DNA of 64,000 nt. It comes from Pasteurellaceae bacterium (GTDB lineage Bacteria > Pseudomonadota > Gammaproteobacteria > Enterobacterales > Pasteurellaceae). The stretch is taken from positions 40,433 through 104,432 of the forward strand of contig JAUNAB010000008.1 of NCBI GenBank assembly GCA_030527795.1, written 5' to 3'. Positions within the stretch are counted from its first letter, which is position 1, and every line of letters starts with the position of its first letter. Below the pieces are notes generated by a model. The model had not been told where the DNA came from. It saw nothing but the letters and a program-made list of their open reading frames with translations, and ran no database searches. Positions 50,185 through 58,923 of this stretch are shown piece by piece. Position numbers and translations under genes: made by a program.

Positions 50185-52984
50185 TTGCAATCCCCCTTGC
50201 CTTATCAATTTGTTTTGCCATAATTAGTGCTGCATCAAGTTCACTGCATTGATGTTCAGCCATAATGGTTCGTCGCTGTGCTTTTTCATGTTTTTCCGTC
50301 ATCCCCAACGCTAAATAAATACTCGGTGGCACAACTCTGAATAAGGCTTCCATTCTGGTTGATAACACCACACCTTCGGTATATTTCTTATCAGCTTTTT
50401 TAGCAGATAACAGCATCAATTTTTGTGCTTCGGAAAGCCGCCGGAATCGGTTGACTTCCTCGATCTCGTCATTGGTTAAATTGAGGAGCTCCCACCATTC
50501 CAACATACTGAGTAACTTACTGGCTTCTTTCGGGAAGTCATCCATATTTTGAGTAGCCAACCATAGCCAGATACCCAATTTACGCCACATTTTAGAACCC
50601 TTAACCAAGAATTTAGCCAATAAAGGGTTAACCGTAATAATGTGCGATTCATCCGTCGCATTGACGATAGGACGGAAACTATGTTGATATTTTTCGCCCA
50701 AACTGTTGATGTGATTGATTAAAGAAATATAGGCAATAGCAAGCTCCGCTTCATAGCCTTCGCGAGCAAACATCGCTAAATCCACTAACGTAATATCTGC
50801 TTCCGGCCAAATGTCTCCTTCCCGGTTGAAAAATCGCCCATTCACCCCGGTACAGAACATATCCATCGCCTCGGCCATTTCAGCCAATCTTGCCCGACGT
50901 GCTTCCCGAGTATCCGGATGTTGGCTTAATGCCTCAAGTGCGGCTTTTACATCACCGGTTAAGGTCTGCCGCCCTTCTGCATAGGTTTTCTCTGCTGCCA
51001 TCATAATGGCGCGACGAATCTGTGCACGGTCAGCACGACTCATTTTCTCATCTTCTTTGGCTTCACCGCCGGTGATCATTAAACGAGCGGTCAACTCCAT
51101 CTCAGCTAACAAATCCCGCTGTTCATTGCCATTTTCGGCCTCCTCCTCTTCATCGTCATCCATCACATTTTCAATATCTACCTCCATTGATAAGAGTTTA
51201 TGAGCTTCTGAAAATAACGGTAAGACAATATTACTGCTTGGTTCTAATGACACGCGATTGACCGTTAAACCATACCGCTGAGCATAATCGGCAAACAAAC
51301 CAAAGGAATTACCAGCTTCAACAATAAATAAACGTGGTCTATGAATTGCCATCAACTGTGCCATTTGTGCATTCAATGTGGCTGACTTCCCCGAACCTGT
51401 CGGTCCTAATAGCAATTTATGCGCATTTTTAGCCCGATCTTTAGGATTAAGCGGGTCAAAATCTAATGGTGACCCACCTCGATTAAAATAAGTAATACCA
51501 GGATGTCCGGTGCCGGTCTCTCGACCAAATACCGGCAACATATTGGCCAGATGCTGCACAAAATAATATTTGGTGTAATAATGGGTTTTCATATCCTGTT
51601 GAGGATTGAAATTCATTGGCAACCAACGTAAATAGCTGTTAAGCGGAGCAATTTCCGCATTTTCTTTGACAGGTACTAGATTATTACTGAGTAAAATCGT
51701 TCTGAGCTCTCGGGATCGCTTTTTCAGCTCCTTCTCATCTTTCCCATGGATATAGAATGCGAGACTGCCTTGATAGAGCTTATGCCCATCTTTCAGATAC
51801 GACATTACGGTTTTCACATCTTGTTTGAGATAAACCGACTCGTAATTTTCACCGACCGCACGACTACTGATTTTTTCCAGATGGCTTTCTAGTTTATCTT
51901 GCGGATAGATAACGATAGTCGTTGCCATAATCGTGGATTCTGGCAATAAATCAAACAGGGCATTAATGTTTTTCCCCCGTTTGACTTCGCCGGTAAAATG
52001 CCCGATTGCTGGATTATTACGTAGATTATCGACCACAACCACTTCGTGCGGTAAGCCGTCAAAATACCAGTAATTATTTTTACTTTCCGGTTCGTTATAA
52101 AACAGATTTTCACTAAAATCATGACCGAAAAACGGCAACTCATCATCGGTAATTGGTTGATGCAATTTGTCATAGCAAACACTATTTTCCAAATTAAAAT
52201 AAGCAGATGGATTCGGATTAAACCAACGTAGTAACCATTGATGAATCTGCTCACCGTTTTGTCGAGTGAGCTGAAGACCAGCGGTCGTTAATGCCCCAAC
52301 AATCCGCTCACAAGCATTATTTAACGATTCAACCGCACTGTGTTCTTCATTTTTCTCCACATAGCGATAAATCACCATCCGTGTCCGACGAATACGACCA
52401 GCCCAAATAGTATTGGTAATTTGATCGTCAACGAACAATCCGCCCGGTTTACTGATATCTTTTAGGTGCTTTTCCGTATTTTTTAGCCATTCTTGCGTAA
52501 ATGCGGTTGCTTGAATTTCTGGTGCAATATAATCTTTCAATTGCTCGACATAAGATCGCAAATCTTTTTCATCTTGACAGTAGAATTGCACTACATACGG
52601 ATAAGTATCCAGTTCATCAAAACTGTCTTGAATTGCATCCTTAACTAACCCCCGAATCCGGCTTAAATACTCTTCACTACGCCCTTCGGTACCGATAGGT
52701 TTTAAATCAAAGACAACACCGACACTGCGCCCATCATCTAACAACATTACCCCTTCTTGTGCTAAATACTCACCCCACGGCAAGTGATCGACAAAAGAGG
52801 GCTGTTTACCGTATAACCGTTTATGGTGTGCTACTTGTGTAAGTTTCCCACTCCGTTTCACTGTCTCATTGCTGATCACATCATCGGCATTCGGTTCAAT
52901 ATTTGCACGTTGCTCCGGTTCTTTAGCGGACTTATCTGTTTTATCCGGAAAGAAAGAAGACAATACATCTTGCACCAATCCCAT
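50156..52984 (-). CDS. traC: TraC/VirB4-family conjugation ATPase (TIGR03744-like)
   Basis: 942-residue ATPase that powers pilus assembly and DNA secretion at the cytoplasmic face. Walker A LLLGPTGSGKSATLNAQM lies near residues 520-535. Downstream segments include ADITLVDLAMFA and IVNATDESHIITVNP, typical of VirB4 ATPases, and WLATQNMDDFPKEASKLL. An acidic insert DDDEEEEAENGNEQ is seen around residue 605-620. The N-terminal third is the TraC_F_IV-like domain. The gene abuts the lipoprotein gene upstream by one base. Confidence 0.95.
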   Translation of the reverse strand: MGLVQDVLSSFFPDKTDKSAKEPEQRANIEPNADDVISNETVKRSGKLTQVAHHKRLYGKQPSFVDHLPWGEYLAQEGVMLLDDGRSVGVVFDLKPIGTEGRSEEYLSRIRGLVKDAIQDSFDELDTYPYVVQFYCQDEKDLRSYVEQLKDYIAPEIQATAFTQEWLKNTEKHLKDISKPGGLFVDDQITNTIWAGRIRRTRMVIYRYVEKNEEHSAVESLNNACERIVGALTTAGLQLTRQNGEQIHQWLLRWFNPNPSAYFNLENSVCYDKLHQPITDDELPFFGHDFSENLFYNEPESKNNYWYFDGLPHEVVVVDNLRNNPAIGHFTGEVKRGKNINALFDLLPESTIMATTIVIYPQDKLESHLEKISSRAVGENYESVYLKQDVKTVMSYLKDGHKLYQGSLAFYIHGKDEKELKKRSRELRTILLSNNLVPVKENAEIAPLNSYLRWLPMNFNPQQDMKTHYYTKYYFVQHLANMLPVFGRETGTGHPGITYFNRGGSPLDFDPLNPKDRAKNAHKLLLGPTGSGKSATLNAQMAQLMAIHRPRLFIVEAGNSFGLFADYAQRYGLTVNRVSLEPSSNIVLPLFSEAHKLLSMEVDIENVMDDDEEEEAENGNEQRDLLAEMELTARLMITGGEAKEDEKMSRADRAQIRRAIMMAAEKTYAEGRQTLTGDVKAALEALSQHPDTREARRARLAEMAEAMDMFCTGVNGRFFNREGDIWPEADITLVDLAMFAREGYEAELAIAYISLINHINSLGEKYQHSFRPIVNATDESHIITVNPLLAKFLVKGSKMWRKLGIWLWLATQNMDDFPKEASKLLSMLEWWELLNLTNDEIEEVNRFRRLSEAQKLMLLSAKKADKKYTEGVVLSTRMEALFRVVPPSIYLALGMTEKHEKAQRRTIMAEHQCSELDAALIMAKQIDKARGIANDESYQQAA

Positions 52985-53388
52985 TATAACCCCCTTGTCC
53001 GCTCACCCGGCTGGGCATACTGCACCCGACTATAAAATGGGATGACTGTCGAATAACCAGGTATCGGCATCGGTTCGCCACTAGCCGATAAATGCGGATA
53101 GACATACATAATTAAATCTGGATTCGGCAATTGCGGAAACAGATTTTTAATTTCATTTTCAGAGGTTCGAGTATAGCTTTGCTGTTCTCTTACCGAGACA
53201 TAGCTCACTGGATCAATGCGACGATTATTACCATCTCGATAGACTTGCAATTGTCCATCGCTACTTCCTTTGTTCCAAATATCCCGCATTGTTTCATTAC
53301 CTGTTGGTAAGAGTTCTTTTTGTGAGGTTGAACAAGCAGATAGTAAGAAAGCGAAGCCGATAAGACTTAATAGTGTGGTTTTCTTCAT
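52984..53388 (-). CDS. Conjugation lipoprotein (TIGR03751-like)
   Basis: 134-residue lipoprotein with lipobox FLLSAC. It continues with GNETMRDIWNKGSSD and the C-terminal segment LPNPDLIMYVYPHLSASGEPMPIPGYST, which I associate with the TIGR03751 family. It is the VirB7-like outer-membrane partner of the core complex by position. It lies between the TIGR03752-like gene and traC. Confidence 0.85.
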   Translation of the reverse strand: MKKTTLLSLIGFAFLLSACSTSQKELLPTGNETMRDIWNKGSSDGQLQVYRDGNNRRIDPVSYVSVREQQSYTRTSENEIKNLFPQLPNPDLIMYVYPHLSASGEPMPIPGYSTVIPFYSRVQYAQPGERTRGL

Positions 53389-53399
53389 TGTATTATTCC

Positions 53400-54833
53400 T
53401 TAATCAAGCTGAGATGAACGGGACAATTGACTGTATTTCACTTTTCGACCCGTGCGGTCGTAATCAATTTCAATTGCTTTATCAATATGGATGGCAACGG
53501 GATGACCTGGTGGCACATAAACGGCATCAAAATTTTGCCCATAGCGCTCTTTAAACCAGTTTGCTGTTTCTTGAATTCCCTGACCGAGTGCCTGACCAAC
53601 CACATATTTACCTTGTTGCCCGGTAACCGCCCCTACAACTGCATTACCATCCACTACAGTAGTTGTTTGTGCTTGAGAATAGCCTTGTGCAGCCGCACCC
53701 GCCGCAGCTAACAAGAAATGCGTGCCTAAATATTCCGGTGCATTGGTTTTTCTCTCTCCCGGTACACAAGGGATACCGTGCGGATCAGAAAGCCAACCGA
53801 TTTTATCTGTCCCTTTGCCACTCGTGACAATACGCCCATCACGAAATACAAAGGTCATACTTTTGATATTTCCTCGTACGCAAGATAACGTCCAATCGCC
53901 GGTCGCCGTACCCGAGACAATTGCCTCTTCAATATCGGGTAATTCAACTCCATTTGCGATTAAATTATCGCGCCCGATAATCACTTTAAATGGATAAGGA
54001 TCATTGACCGAATTACCAATTGGAACACGACCTACAAGTGCTGTCATTGAGGTTGAACCCATTAATGTTGAATTTTCAGGAACGGTATAGGTAGGTGCTT
54101 TATTTTTAGTTCCAGATGAGCGAGATAGCGTCGAACTTGAATTCGTTATATCTTCATCACTGCCTTGAACAAACGGTAATCCTTTTTTTCCAGAGGTGTA
54201 ACCGCTTGATGTATTGTTACTCGGAAAACCAATTTTAGTCGGATTACGTTCATCCAGAATTTGGTCATCGGGGCTTATCCACTCTACTGCATTTTCATCA
54301 AGAGAAACTGAAGCCCCTTTCGGGGTCATCTCCCCAACAGGTAACGGCTCTGCTTGCCCGAGACCAATGCCATTTGGCTGTTTTTCTTCCGGTGAAGGTG
54401 TCACCTGAACGACTTGCGGTTGCCCTTGTGCTAAATGAGCAATCTCGCTTTTTAGCATTGCGACCATATCTTGTAGCTCTTGGGTTTTAGCTTGAACAGC
54501 ATCATCGACTTGTTGCTGCACATTTTGCTCACGTTTGCGAAGATCTTCATTTTCCCGAATAATTTTTTCATTCTGAGAAATCACTCTCTCGTAACGGCGG
54601 TTACCTTCTTTCGCTGCTCCAATTAACGTACGCACCGTATCATTTTTGGTATCACCTTCCAGCCCCAATTGACGAATTTCTTCTGGAGTTAAATCTTTGA
54701 GTGCGGTATCTAGTACACTGTTTTTTTGAGATTTAGCTGATGAGGAAAAATCCGCAAATAAGAGATAAGATGCCCCCCCGACCATCAGGGTAATAATCAA
54801 TCCAATGACAATAAACATTTTATTGGCTTTCAT
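53400..54833 (-). CDS. Core-complex protein, VirB10/TraB-like (TIGR03752-like)
   Basis: 477 residues with one N-terminal transmembrane helix (FIVIGLIITLMVGGASYLLF). A coiled coil follows (about 78-140, RRYERVISQNEKIIRENEDLRKREQ region), then a Pro/Ser-rich periplasmic linker, and a C-terminal domain (about 250-470) with LVGRVPIGNSVNDPYPFKVIIG. By architecture it spans from inner to outer membrane like VirB10. The start overlaps the preceding gene by 14 bases. Confidence 0.85.
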   Translation of the reverse strand: MKANKMFIVIGLIITLMVGGASYLLFADFSSSAKSQKNSVLDTALKDLTPEEIRQLGLEGDTKNDTVRTLIGAAKEGNRRYERVISQNEKIIRENEDLRKREQNVQQQVDDAVQAKTQELQDMVAMLKSEIAHLAQGQPQVVQVTPSPEEKQPNGIGLGQAEPLPVGEMTPKGASVSLDENAVEWISPDDQILDERNPTKIGFPSNNTSSGYTSGKKGLPFVQGSDEDITNSSSTLSRSSGTKNKAPTYTVPENSTLMGSTSMTALVGRVPIGNSVNDPYPFKVIIGRDNLIANGVELPDIEEAIVSGTATGDWTLSCVRGNIKSMTFVFRDGRIVTSGKGTDKIGWLSDPHGIPCVPGERKTNAPEYLGTHFLLAAAGAAAQGYSQAQTTTVVDGNAVVGAVTGQQGKYVVGQALGQGIQETANWFKERYGQNFDAVYVPPGHPVAIHIDKAIEIDYDRTGRKVKYSQLSRSSQLD

Positions 54834-55746
54834 TTACGCCCCCTTTTGGTGATAACATAGGTACAGTACCTTCAATAACTTTTTTCACTACAATTTTGGT
54901 CGTTTTCTTCAGTTTTTTCGGTGCAGCATAGGGTTTTGTTTCCGGAATCAGGGCTTTATTCGGATAACCTTCCGTGACTAAATAAACGGTCGTAGTATCC
55001 TCCGTTGACCCTGTTCCTCCTAACCAATTGTGTTGGAATGTCGCAGCATAAAAACGCCCTTGTAACTCTCTTGGGTCCAGTTCTAGTCGTTGTGAGCCAC
55101 GATTTTGCAAACGAATAGCTGTCACAATATAATCATCCAACTGCCAACTCATTAGAGGCGTCGCATTGATCGGCAATGCCGGCAATAAGGTAGTAATTTT
55201 TGCCGGGAGTCGATGGGCGACTTGACGAACACCGGGTAGTGGCTCAACAGTACGCAAAGGAGCATAGAGCATTTGTGCAGCATAACGAGTCAGTGCTGCT
55301 GGAATAGGTAGTTGCGGTATCGGATTGTCAGGTTGCTCGTCTGCTATATCATCTTGGTTAAAACTGCCGGACTGATTTTCAAGTTTACCTTCGTAAACTA
55401 ATCGAATGGTTTCTTCCGGATTGGAGACTTTTTCTTTTGCAGCCACATCAAGTAAAATGATTTCATGGGTTTCCATATCTTTAAGCTGCAAGCGTGTTGT
55501 TGAAAAAGCTTCCAAGGCTTTGATATAAACTGCCCCGCCGGTTGATTGCAGACGTAGCTTACCGTCAAGAGATCTCGGGTAACCGATTTTGACATTTCTA
55601 TCGACTAAAATGACGCGCTCTTTTTCTACTTGTAAATCTATCGGTAATGGCATTCTTTGCCACTTCATTAAAACATCAGCGTGTGCGGTCAAGGCATAGC
55701 TGCCAAGTAAAAGTGCGGTCAAATTTCTGGCTATTTTATGTTTCAT
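54820..55746 (-). CDS. Core-complex protein, VirB9/TraK-like (TIGR03749-like)
   Basis: 308-residue exported protein. The signal peptide (NLTALLLGSYALTAHA) is followed by ERVILVDRNVKIGYP and beta-rich sequence, matching the TIGR03749/PFL_4704 family. The signal codons contain a Haemophilus-type AAGTGCGGT motif (55711-55719). It begins directly after the TIGR03746-like gene, one base apart. Confidence 0.85.
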   Translation of the reverse strand: MKHKIARNLTALLLGSYALTAHADVLMKWQRMPLPIDLQVEKERVILVDRNVKIGYPRSLDGKLRLQSTGGAVYIKALEAFSTTRLQLKDMETHEIILLDVAAKEKVSNPEETIRLVYEGKLENQSGSFNQDDIADEQPDNPIPQLPIPAALTRYAAQMLYAPLRTVEPLPGVRQVAHRLPAKITTLLPALPINATPLMSWQLDDYIVTAIRLQNRGSQRLELDPRELQGRFYAATFQHNWLGGTGSTEDTTTVYLVTEGYPNKALIPETKPYAAPKKLKKTTKIVVKKVIEGTVPMLSPKGGVNESQ

Positions 55747-56382
55747 CTATTTTTTCTCCTCTTCCTTACTCTCTAAACGTAATGGAATCGAGGTATAACA
55801 GTTAAACCCGAGTCCCCACGGATTGCGTTGTGAATCCACATCCATCCGTACAATATTGATTGGAAAACGAGTCAATACCCGTTTCACCGGTTCGTCTTTA
55901 TAATATTCATCCACGCTCAAATCTAAATTGACTGTCCAACTATCTTGATTATGGATAATTACCCGCTCCTCACTAAAACCCCGTCCTGGTATTTCATAAA
56001 CACCCCGCACACGATCACGTAATTCACTATGACGTTGACGATCTTCATAATCTTTTAGCAAAAAGGCTTCGCAAGAGGGGGTTAAAAAGGGTTTCAGTGC
56101 GGTAATATTTTTTTCATAATCGTGCGTGCCATCTAAGGTCCAACGATTCAGCTGCTGAAAGGTTTGGTAAGCAAAGGCATAAACCGTCGAAGTCGGTACT
56201 TCCCACCAAGGGCGTTGACTACCGGCTCTTAAATCCGGCGGTAACAAAATTTTTAATGTACTTGGAAAGGTATAAATGACAAAAAGCAGGCCAAAGCAAA
56301 GGGCTGTAATGCAAATAATCGAAATTTTTGCGACAGTTAGCTGGCGATCTTTATGTTTGAGTGCATTTTTTAATCTACTCAT
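55747..56382 (-). CDS. VirB8/TraE-like inner-membrane protein (TIGR03746-like)
   Basis: 211 residues. One N-terminal transmembrane helix (ISIICITALCFGLLFVIYTF) and a periplasmic domain (WWEVPTSTVYAFAYQTFQQLNRW; WTVNLDLSVDEYYKDEPV) like VirB8 and TraE. It continues the dense operon with one-base spacing to its neighbours. Confidence 0.85.
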   Translation of the reverse strand: MSRLKNALKHKDRQLTVAKISIICITALCFGLLFVIYTFPSTLKILLPPDLRAGSQRPWWEVPTSTVYAFAYQTFQQLNRWTLDGTHDYEKNITALKPFLTPSCEAFLLKDYEDRQRHSELRDRVRGVYEIPGRGFSEERVIIHNQDSWTVNLDLSVDEYYKDEPVKRVLTRFPINIVRMDVDSQRNPWGLGFNCYTSIPLRLESKEEEKK

Positions 56383-56754
56383 TTAAAATAGTCCTTTTGA
56401 AGAACGGCGTGTCGCCCAAAAGCCCTCACGCCGAATAAATTTATTGCCGCCTAAAAGCGAATCAATACGTTCTTCAATAAGGCGGTTTAAGTAGGCTTCG
56501 GGCTTGCCCCTCTTAATGGCTGCCACAATACCTTTACCAATTAAAATAGTTACGATACAGAGCAACATTGCCATTGCAGGTATGAGTAGCCAGAAATCGG
56601 TTAATACCCAAAATATGAGACCAATAACCAGACCAAATACAAATCCTAATCCAGCTGATATACCGAACTCACTTACAGTCATACCACCAAAAACTGTGGC
56701 TTCACGATTAAGACGAGTAGGAAGAAAAGGAATGGTTTTATCTTGTTCTGACAT
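56383..56754 (-). CDS. Inner-membrane transfer protein, TraL/VirB3-like (TIGR03750-like)
   Basis: 123 residues. The N-terminus FLPTRLNREATVFGGMTVSE followed by two transmembrane helices and a basic C-terminal tail (KFIRREGFWATRR) matches TIGR03750. An in-frame TTG lies upstream, but ATG 56754 (MSEQDKTIPF) with GGGGG at good spacing is the start I choose. Comparable in position to VirB3. Confidence 0.85.
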   Translation of the reverse strand: MSEQDKTIPFLPTRLNREATVFGGMTVSEFGISAGLGFVFGLVIGLIFWVLTDFWLLIPAMAMLLCIVTILIGKGIVAAIKRGKPEAYLNRLIEERIDSLLGGNKFIRREGFWATRRSSKGLF

Positions 56755-56776
56755 ATTGGCCCCCAAGGTACGTTGA

Positions 56777-57187
56777 CTAGAAGAGTCCTACTGCAAGTTT
56801 GACTAACCACAAGCAGAAGAAAATCACAATAAAACCAACAATTAAAGCAACAATAAAGTGTCCCCAGCCTTTCTTACCATTTTCAGAAGTGACTTCGTTA
56901 TAAATACTGACGAGTGCTTTTACAACAACAAATATTGCAGCAGCGGCAAGTAATACAGCAAGTAGTGTCACAAAGCCCTTGGCTACAATCCAAAGAATTT
57001 CCATCGGATCTTTTGTGTTACTATCTACCCCCGGAATCTGAAAGTCCGGAATTTTGGAAGCATCGGGACCTGCCGCAAAAACATTTTGAACGGTACCAAA
57101 ACATAACAACATGAAGGCAAGATGACGTGCTGATACCCATTGCCAGCCTTGCTTGACTTGACAAGAAAGTGAACGTAAAGAATTCAT
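56777..57187 (-). CDS. Small exported membrane protein, candidate pilin (TIGR03745-like)
   Basis: 136 residues with a long signal sequence (cleavage probably after VFA, about residue 38). Two hydrophobic helices (VTLLAVLLAAAAIFVVVKAL and FIVALIVGFIVIFFCLWLV) are separated by a short polar loop. This layout is that of VirB2/TraA pilins, though the family is formally named only as an ICE membrane protein. Followed by the similar TIGR03758-like gene upstream. Confidence 0.8.
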   Translation of the reverse strand: MNSLRSLSCQVKQGWQWVSARHLAFMLLCFGTVQNVFAAGPDASKIPDFQIPGVDSNTKDPMEILWIVAKGFVTLLAVLLAAAAIFVVVKALVSIYNEVTSENGKKGWGHFIVALIVGFIVIFFCLWLVKLAVGLF

Positions 57188-57195
57188 AGATTCCC

Positions 57196-57432
57196 CTAAT
57201 AAACGAAAAACATAATGACAACGATAACAACCGCCGCCCCTTTCAGAATCAATATCAAATAACCAAAGATGTCCCCATCCGTTTGAAACCCACTAAAGCC
57301 TTTTCGAACTGCCCATACATATGCCAAAAAAAGACCAGCAATGAGGCAAATAGCAAAAAATGTGCGTAATTCAATGGCACTTAAACCACTTGCCGTTTCA
57401 AATGCACTTATCGGCGTGTAATCATTTGCCAC
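57196..57432 (-). CDS. Small membrane protein (TIGR03758-like)
   Basis: 78 residues with two transmembrane helices (FFAICLIAGLFLAYVWAV and LILILKGAAVVIVVIMFFVY) and a polar loop containing GFSGFQTDGDIFG. Size, loop and position between the RAQPRD gene and TIGR03745 fit TIGR03758. It overlaps the RAQPRD gene end by 11 bases. It may be a second pilin-like subunit. Confidence 0.8.
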   Translation of the reverse strand: MANDYTPISAFETASGLSAIELRTFFAICLIAGLFLAYVWAVRKGFSGFQTDGDIFGYLILILKGAAVVIVVIMFFVY

Positions 57433-57754
57433 TAGAACCTCCCTGAGTTCTCAACTTAGTGTAGTCCTCTTTCAAAGTTCGGAAGGCATTTGGATCACGA
57501 GGAATGGCACGGGAAGGATTAATATATTGATGAATACCGCTTTTTATGGCGTTAATATCTTGCGTTACCGCACGATAATCAAAATACTCACGGTTTTTCG
57601 CTGACGTTTTAGCTTCTGTCGCCGCACGTTTAAGCGATAGTTGTGCGGCTTCTAACTGCTTAATGGCTTGCGCCAGCTGCTCTTTTTCAGTGGCTTGTAC
57701 ATTCAGAACAACCATTGATACGGTAACTAAAACCGCTTTTCCTAACGTATTCAT
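57422..57754 (-). CDS. RAQPRD-family integrative conjugative element protein
   Basis: 110-residue exported protein with signal peptide (about 1-22, VSMVVLNVQA). An amphipathic helical region (QAIKQLEAAQLSLKRAA) leads to the family signature NPSRAIPRDPNAF, here RAIPRD instead of RAQPRD. Start 57754 is six bases from GAGGAG; an ATG at 57760 is too close to it. A hairpin and about 75 bases of AT-rich sequence precede it, so it may have its own promoter. Confidence 0.85.
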   Translation of the reverse strand: MNTLGKAVLVTVSMVVLNVQATEKEQLAQAIKQLEAAQLSLKRAATEAKTSAKNREYFDYRAVTQDINAIKSGIHQYINPSRAIPRDPNAFRTLKEDYTKLRTQGGSSGK

Positions 57755-57858
57755 TGGCATCTCCTCGATTTAAAATTGATTCGGGTAAAGGTTGCCAAAA
57801 ACACAACGGGAATTTAACGGGAAATTCTATTCAGAAATGAGAGAGTTTTTAGAAAGAT

Positions 57859-57891
57859 AAAAGACTCCAAGTCATATACTTGGAATCTTTT
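57859..57891 (-). terminator. Hairpin within the transfer operon (partial terminator)
   Basis: Read on the minus strand, AAAGATTCCAAGT-ATATG-ACTTGGAGTCTTT is followed by TATCTTTC. It lies just after the TIGR03747-like stop and may set the ratio between the upstream and downstream halves of the transfer operon. Confidence 0.65.
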
Positions 57892-57895
57892 GATA

Positions 57896-58585
57896 TTACA
57901 GATATTTTTTGAAACTTGCTGTTGTCACACAAATCGACAGTCCAAATAAAAAAGCAGCCGGGAGCAAGATAAGGTTCGGATAAACAGAAAAGGGAATAGA
58001 TAAATACAAAATCCAAGATCCGATCATCACAGGCTTAATATAACGCCGTGCGTGATGATAAAGGAAACTGGATTCTCTCCCCGAGCCAAATTTCCGTAAA
58101 TCGCGCCGCATTAAGCCCTCAGTAAAGCCAGCAAATGCCGCTAATAAGAACAATGGACTGGTCAGTATAATGACAATGAGCCGAATCACAAAAGTAATAG
58201 AGACATAAATGATGGACTCTAAATAGGCTCGACCATAATGATAAATAATCTGCTCCCAACTACTCTGATGCGTTGGTGACTGCAACCAATGTTGAAAACC
58301 GGTTTTCACAAATAACCAATCGTGAACGGTCAATGTTACAGCATTAGCAAGCTCACCCGGCGCATAGCCAAATAAGCTACGCGTCGCACTTTCCGAAATC
58401 CAGCCCAGCTCTTGAATCATCATTTCCTGACTATGCAAATGCCCCTGTTCTGACCAGAAAAACGCAATGCCCAGCCATTCAAAGAAAATACTCAGCAATA
58501 GAGAAATAAACAGCGCAGCAAGCAAGGCCGATAATGTGTAAAATAGCCCTTTCTTCTTGACTTTTTTATTCGTCTGCTCGGTCAT
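57896..58585 (-). CDS. ICE membrane protein (TIGR03747-like)
   Basis: 229 residues with about four transmembrane helices (FYTLSALLAALFISLLLSIF; IYVSITFVIRLIVIIL; FLLAAFAGFTEGL; LILLPAAFLFGLSICV). The segment GFTEGLMRRDLRKFGSGRESSFLYHHARR is characteristic of the TIGR03747 family adjoining TraD. It directly follows the 112-residue gene with stop and start touching. Confidence 0.85.
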   Translation of the reverse strand: MTEQTNKKVKKKGLFYTLSALLAALFISLLLSIFFEWLGIAFFWSEQGHLHSQEMMIQELGWISESATRSLFGYAPGELANAVTLTVHDWLFVKTGFQHWLQSPTHQSSWEQIIYHYGRAYLESIIYVSITFVIRLIVIILTSPLFLLAAFAGFTEGLMRRDLRKFGSGRESSFLYHHARRYIKPVMIGSWILYLSIPFSVYPNLILLPAAFLFGLSICVTTASFKKYL

Positions 58586-58923
58586 TATTGTAAAAATTCC
58601 TTATGGCTCACACGACAATGAATCAAGACATAACCTTGTTCATTTTTATTTGAGACCAAGTAAAAATAAGCACGTTGATGCTGAGTATCCTCTTCTGTTA
58701 TCGGCACATCACTCGCTGTCCAGAGCGAAATTCCCTCATCGGCATATTTGGCTGCAAATTGATGTACGGAATCATTACTTTCTACCCAACGATTAAGATA
58801 AGGCTCAAAATAAAAGAGCAGCTCTTTTGAATTCGACAATGCGCAAGAGACGACAAAATTCGCCGTAAAGTCAATATATTGATTAGGTAAATCCAATAAG
58901 TTAGTTTCTTGTTCAAAACTCAT
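58585..58923 (-). CDS. Small TraD-adjacent protein (112 residues)
   Basis: A soluble protein without signal peptide, overlapping the traD stop by four bases and the next gene start by one. Sequence features are NQYIDFTANFVVSCALSNSK and a C-terminal GYVLIHCRVSHKEFL. No family recognised; its constant place between traD and TIGR03747 suggests a coupling-protein accessory. Confidence 0.7.
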   Translation of the reverse strand: MSFEQETNLLDLPNQYIDFTANFVVSCALSNSKELLFYFEPYLNRWVESNDSVHQFAAKYADEGISLWTASDVPITEEDTQHQRAYFYLVSNKNEQGYVLIHCRVSHKEFLQ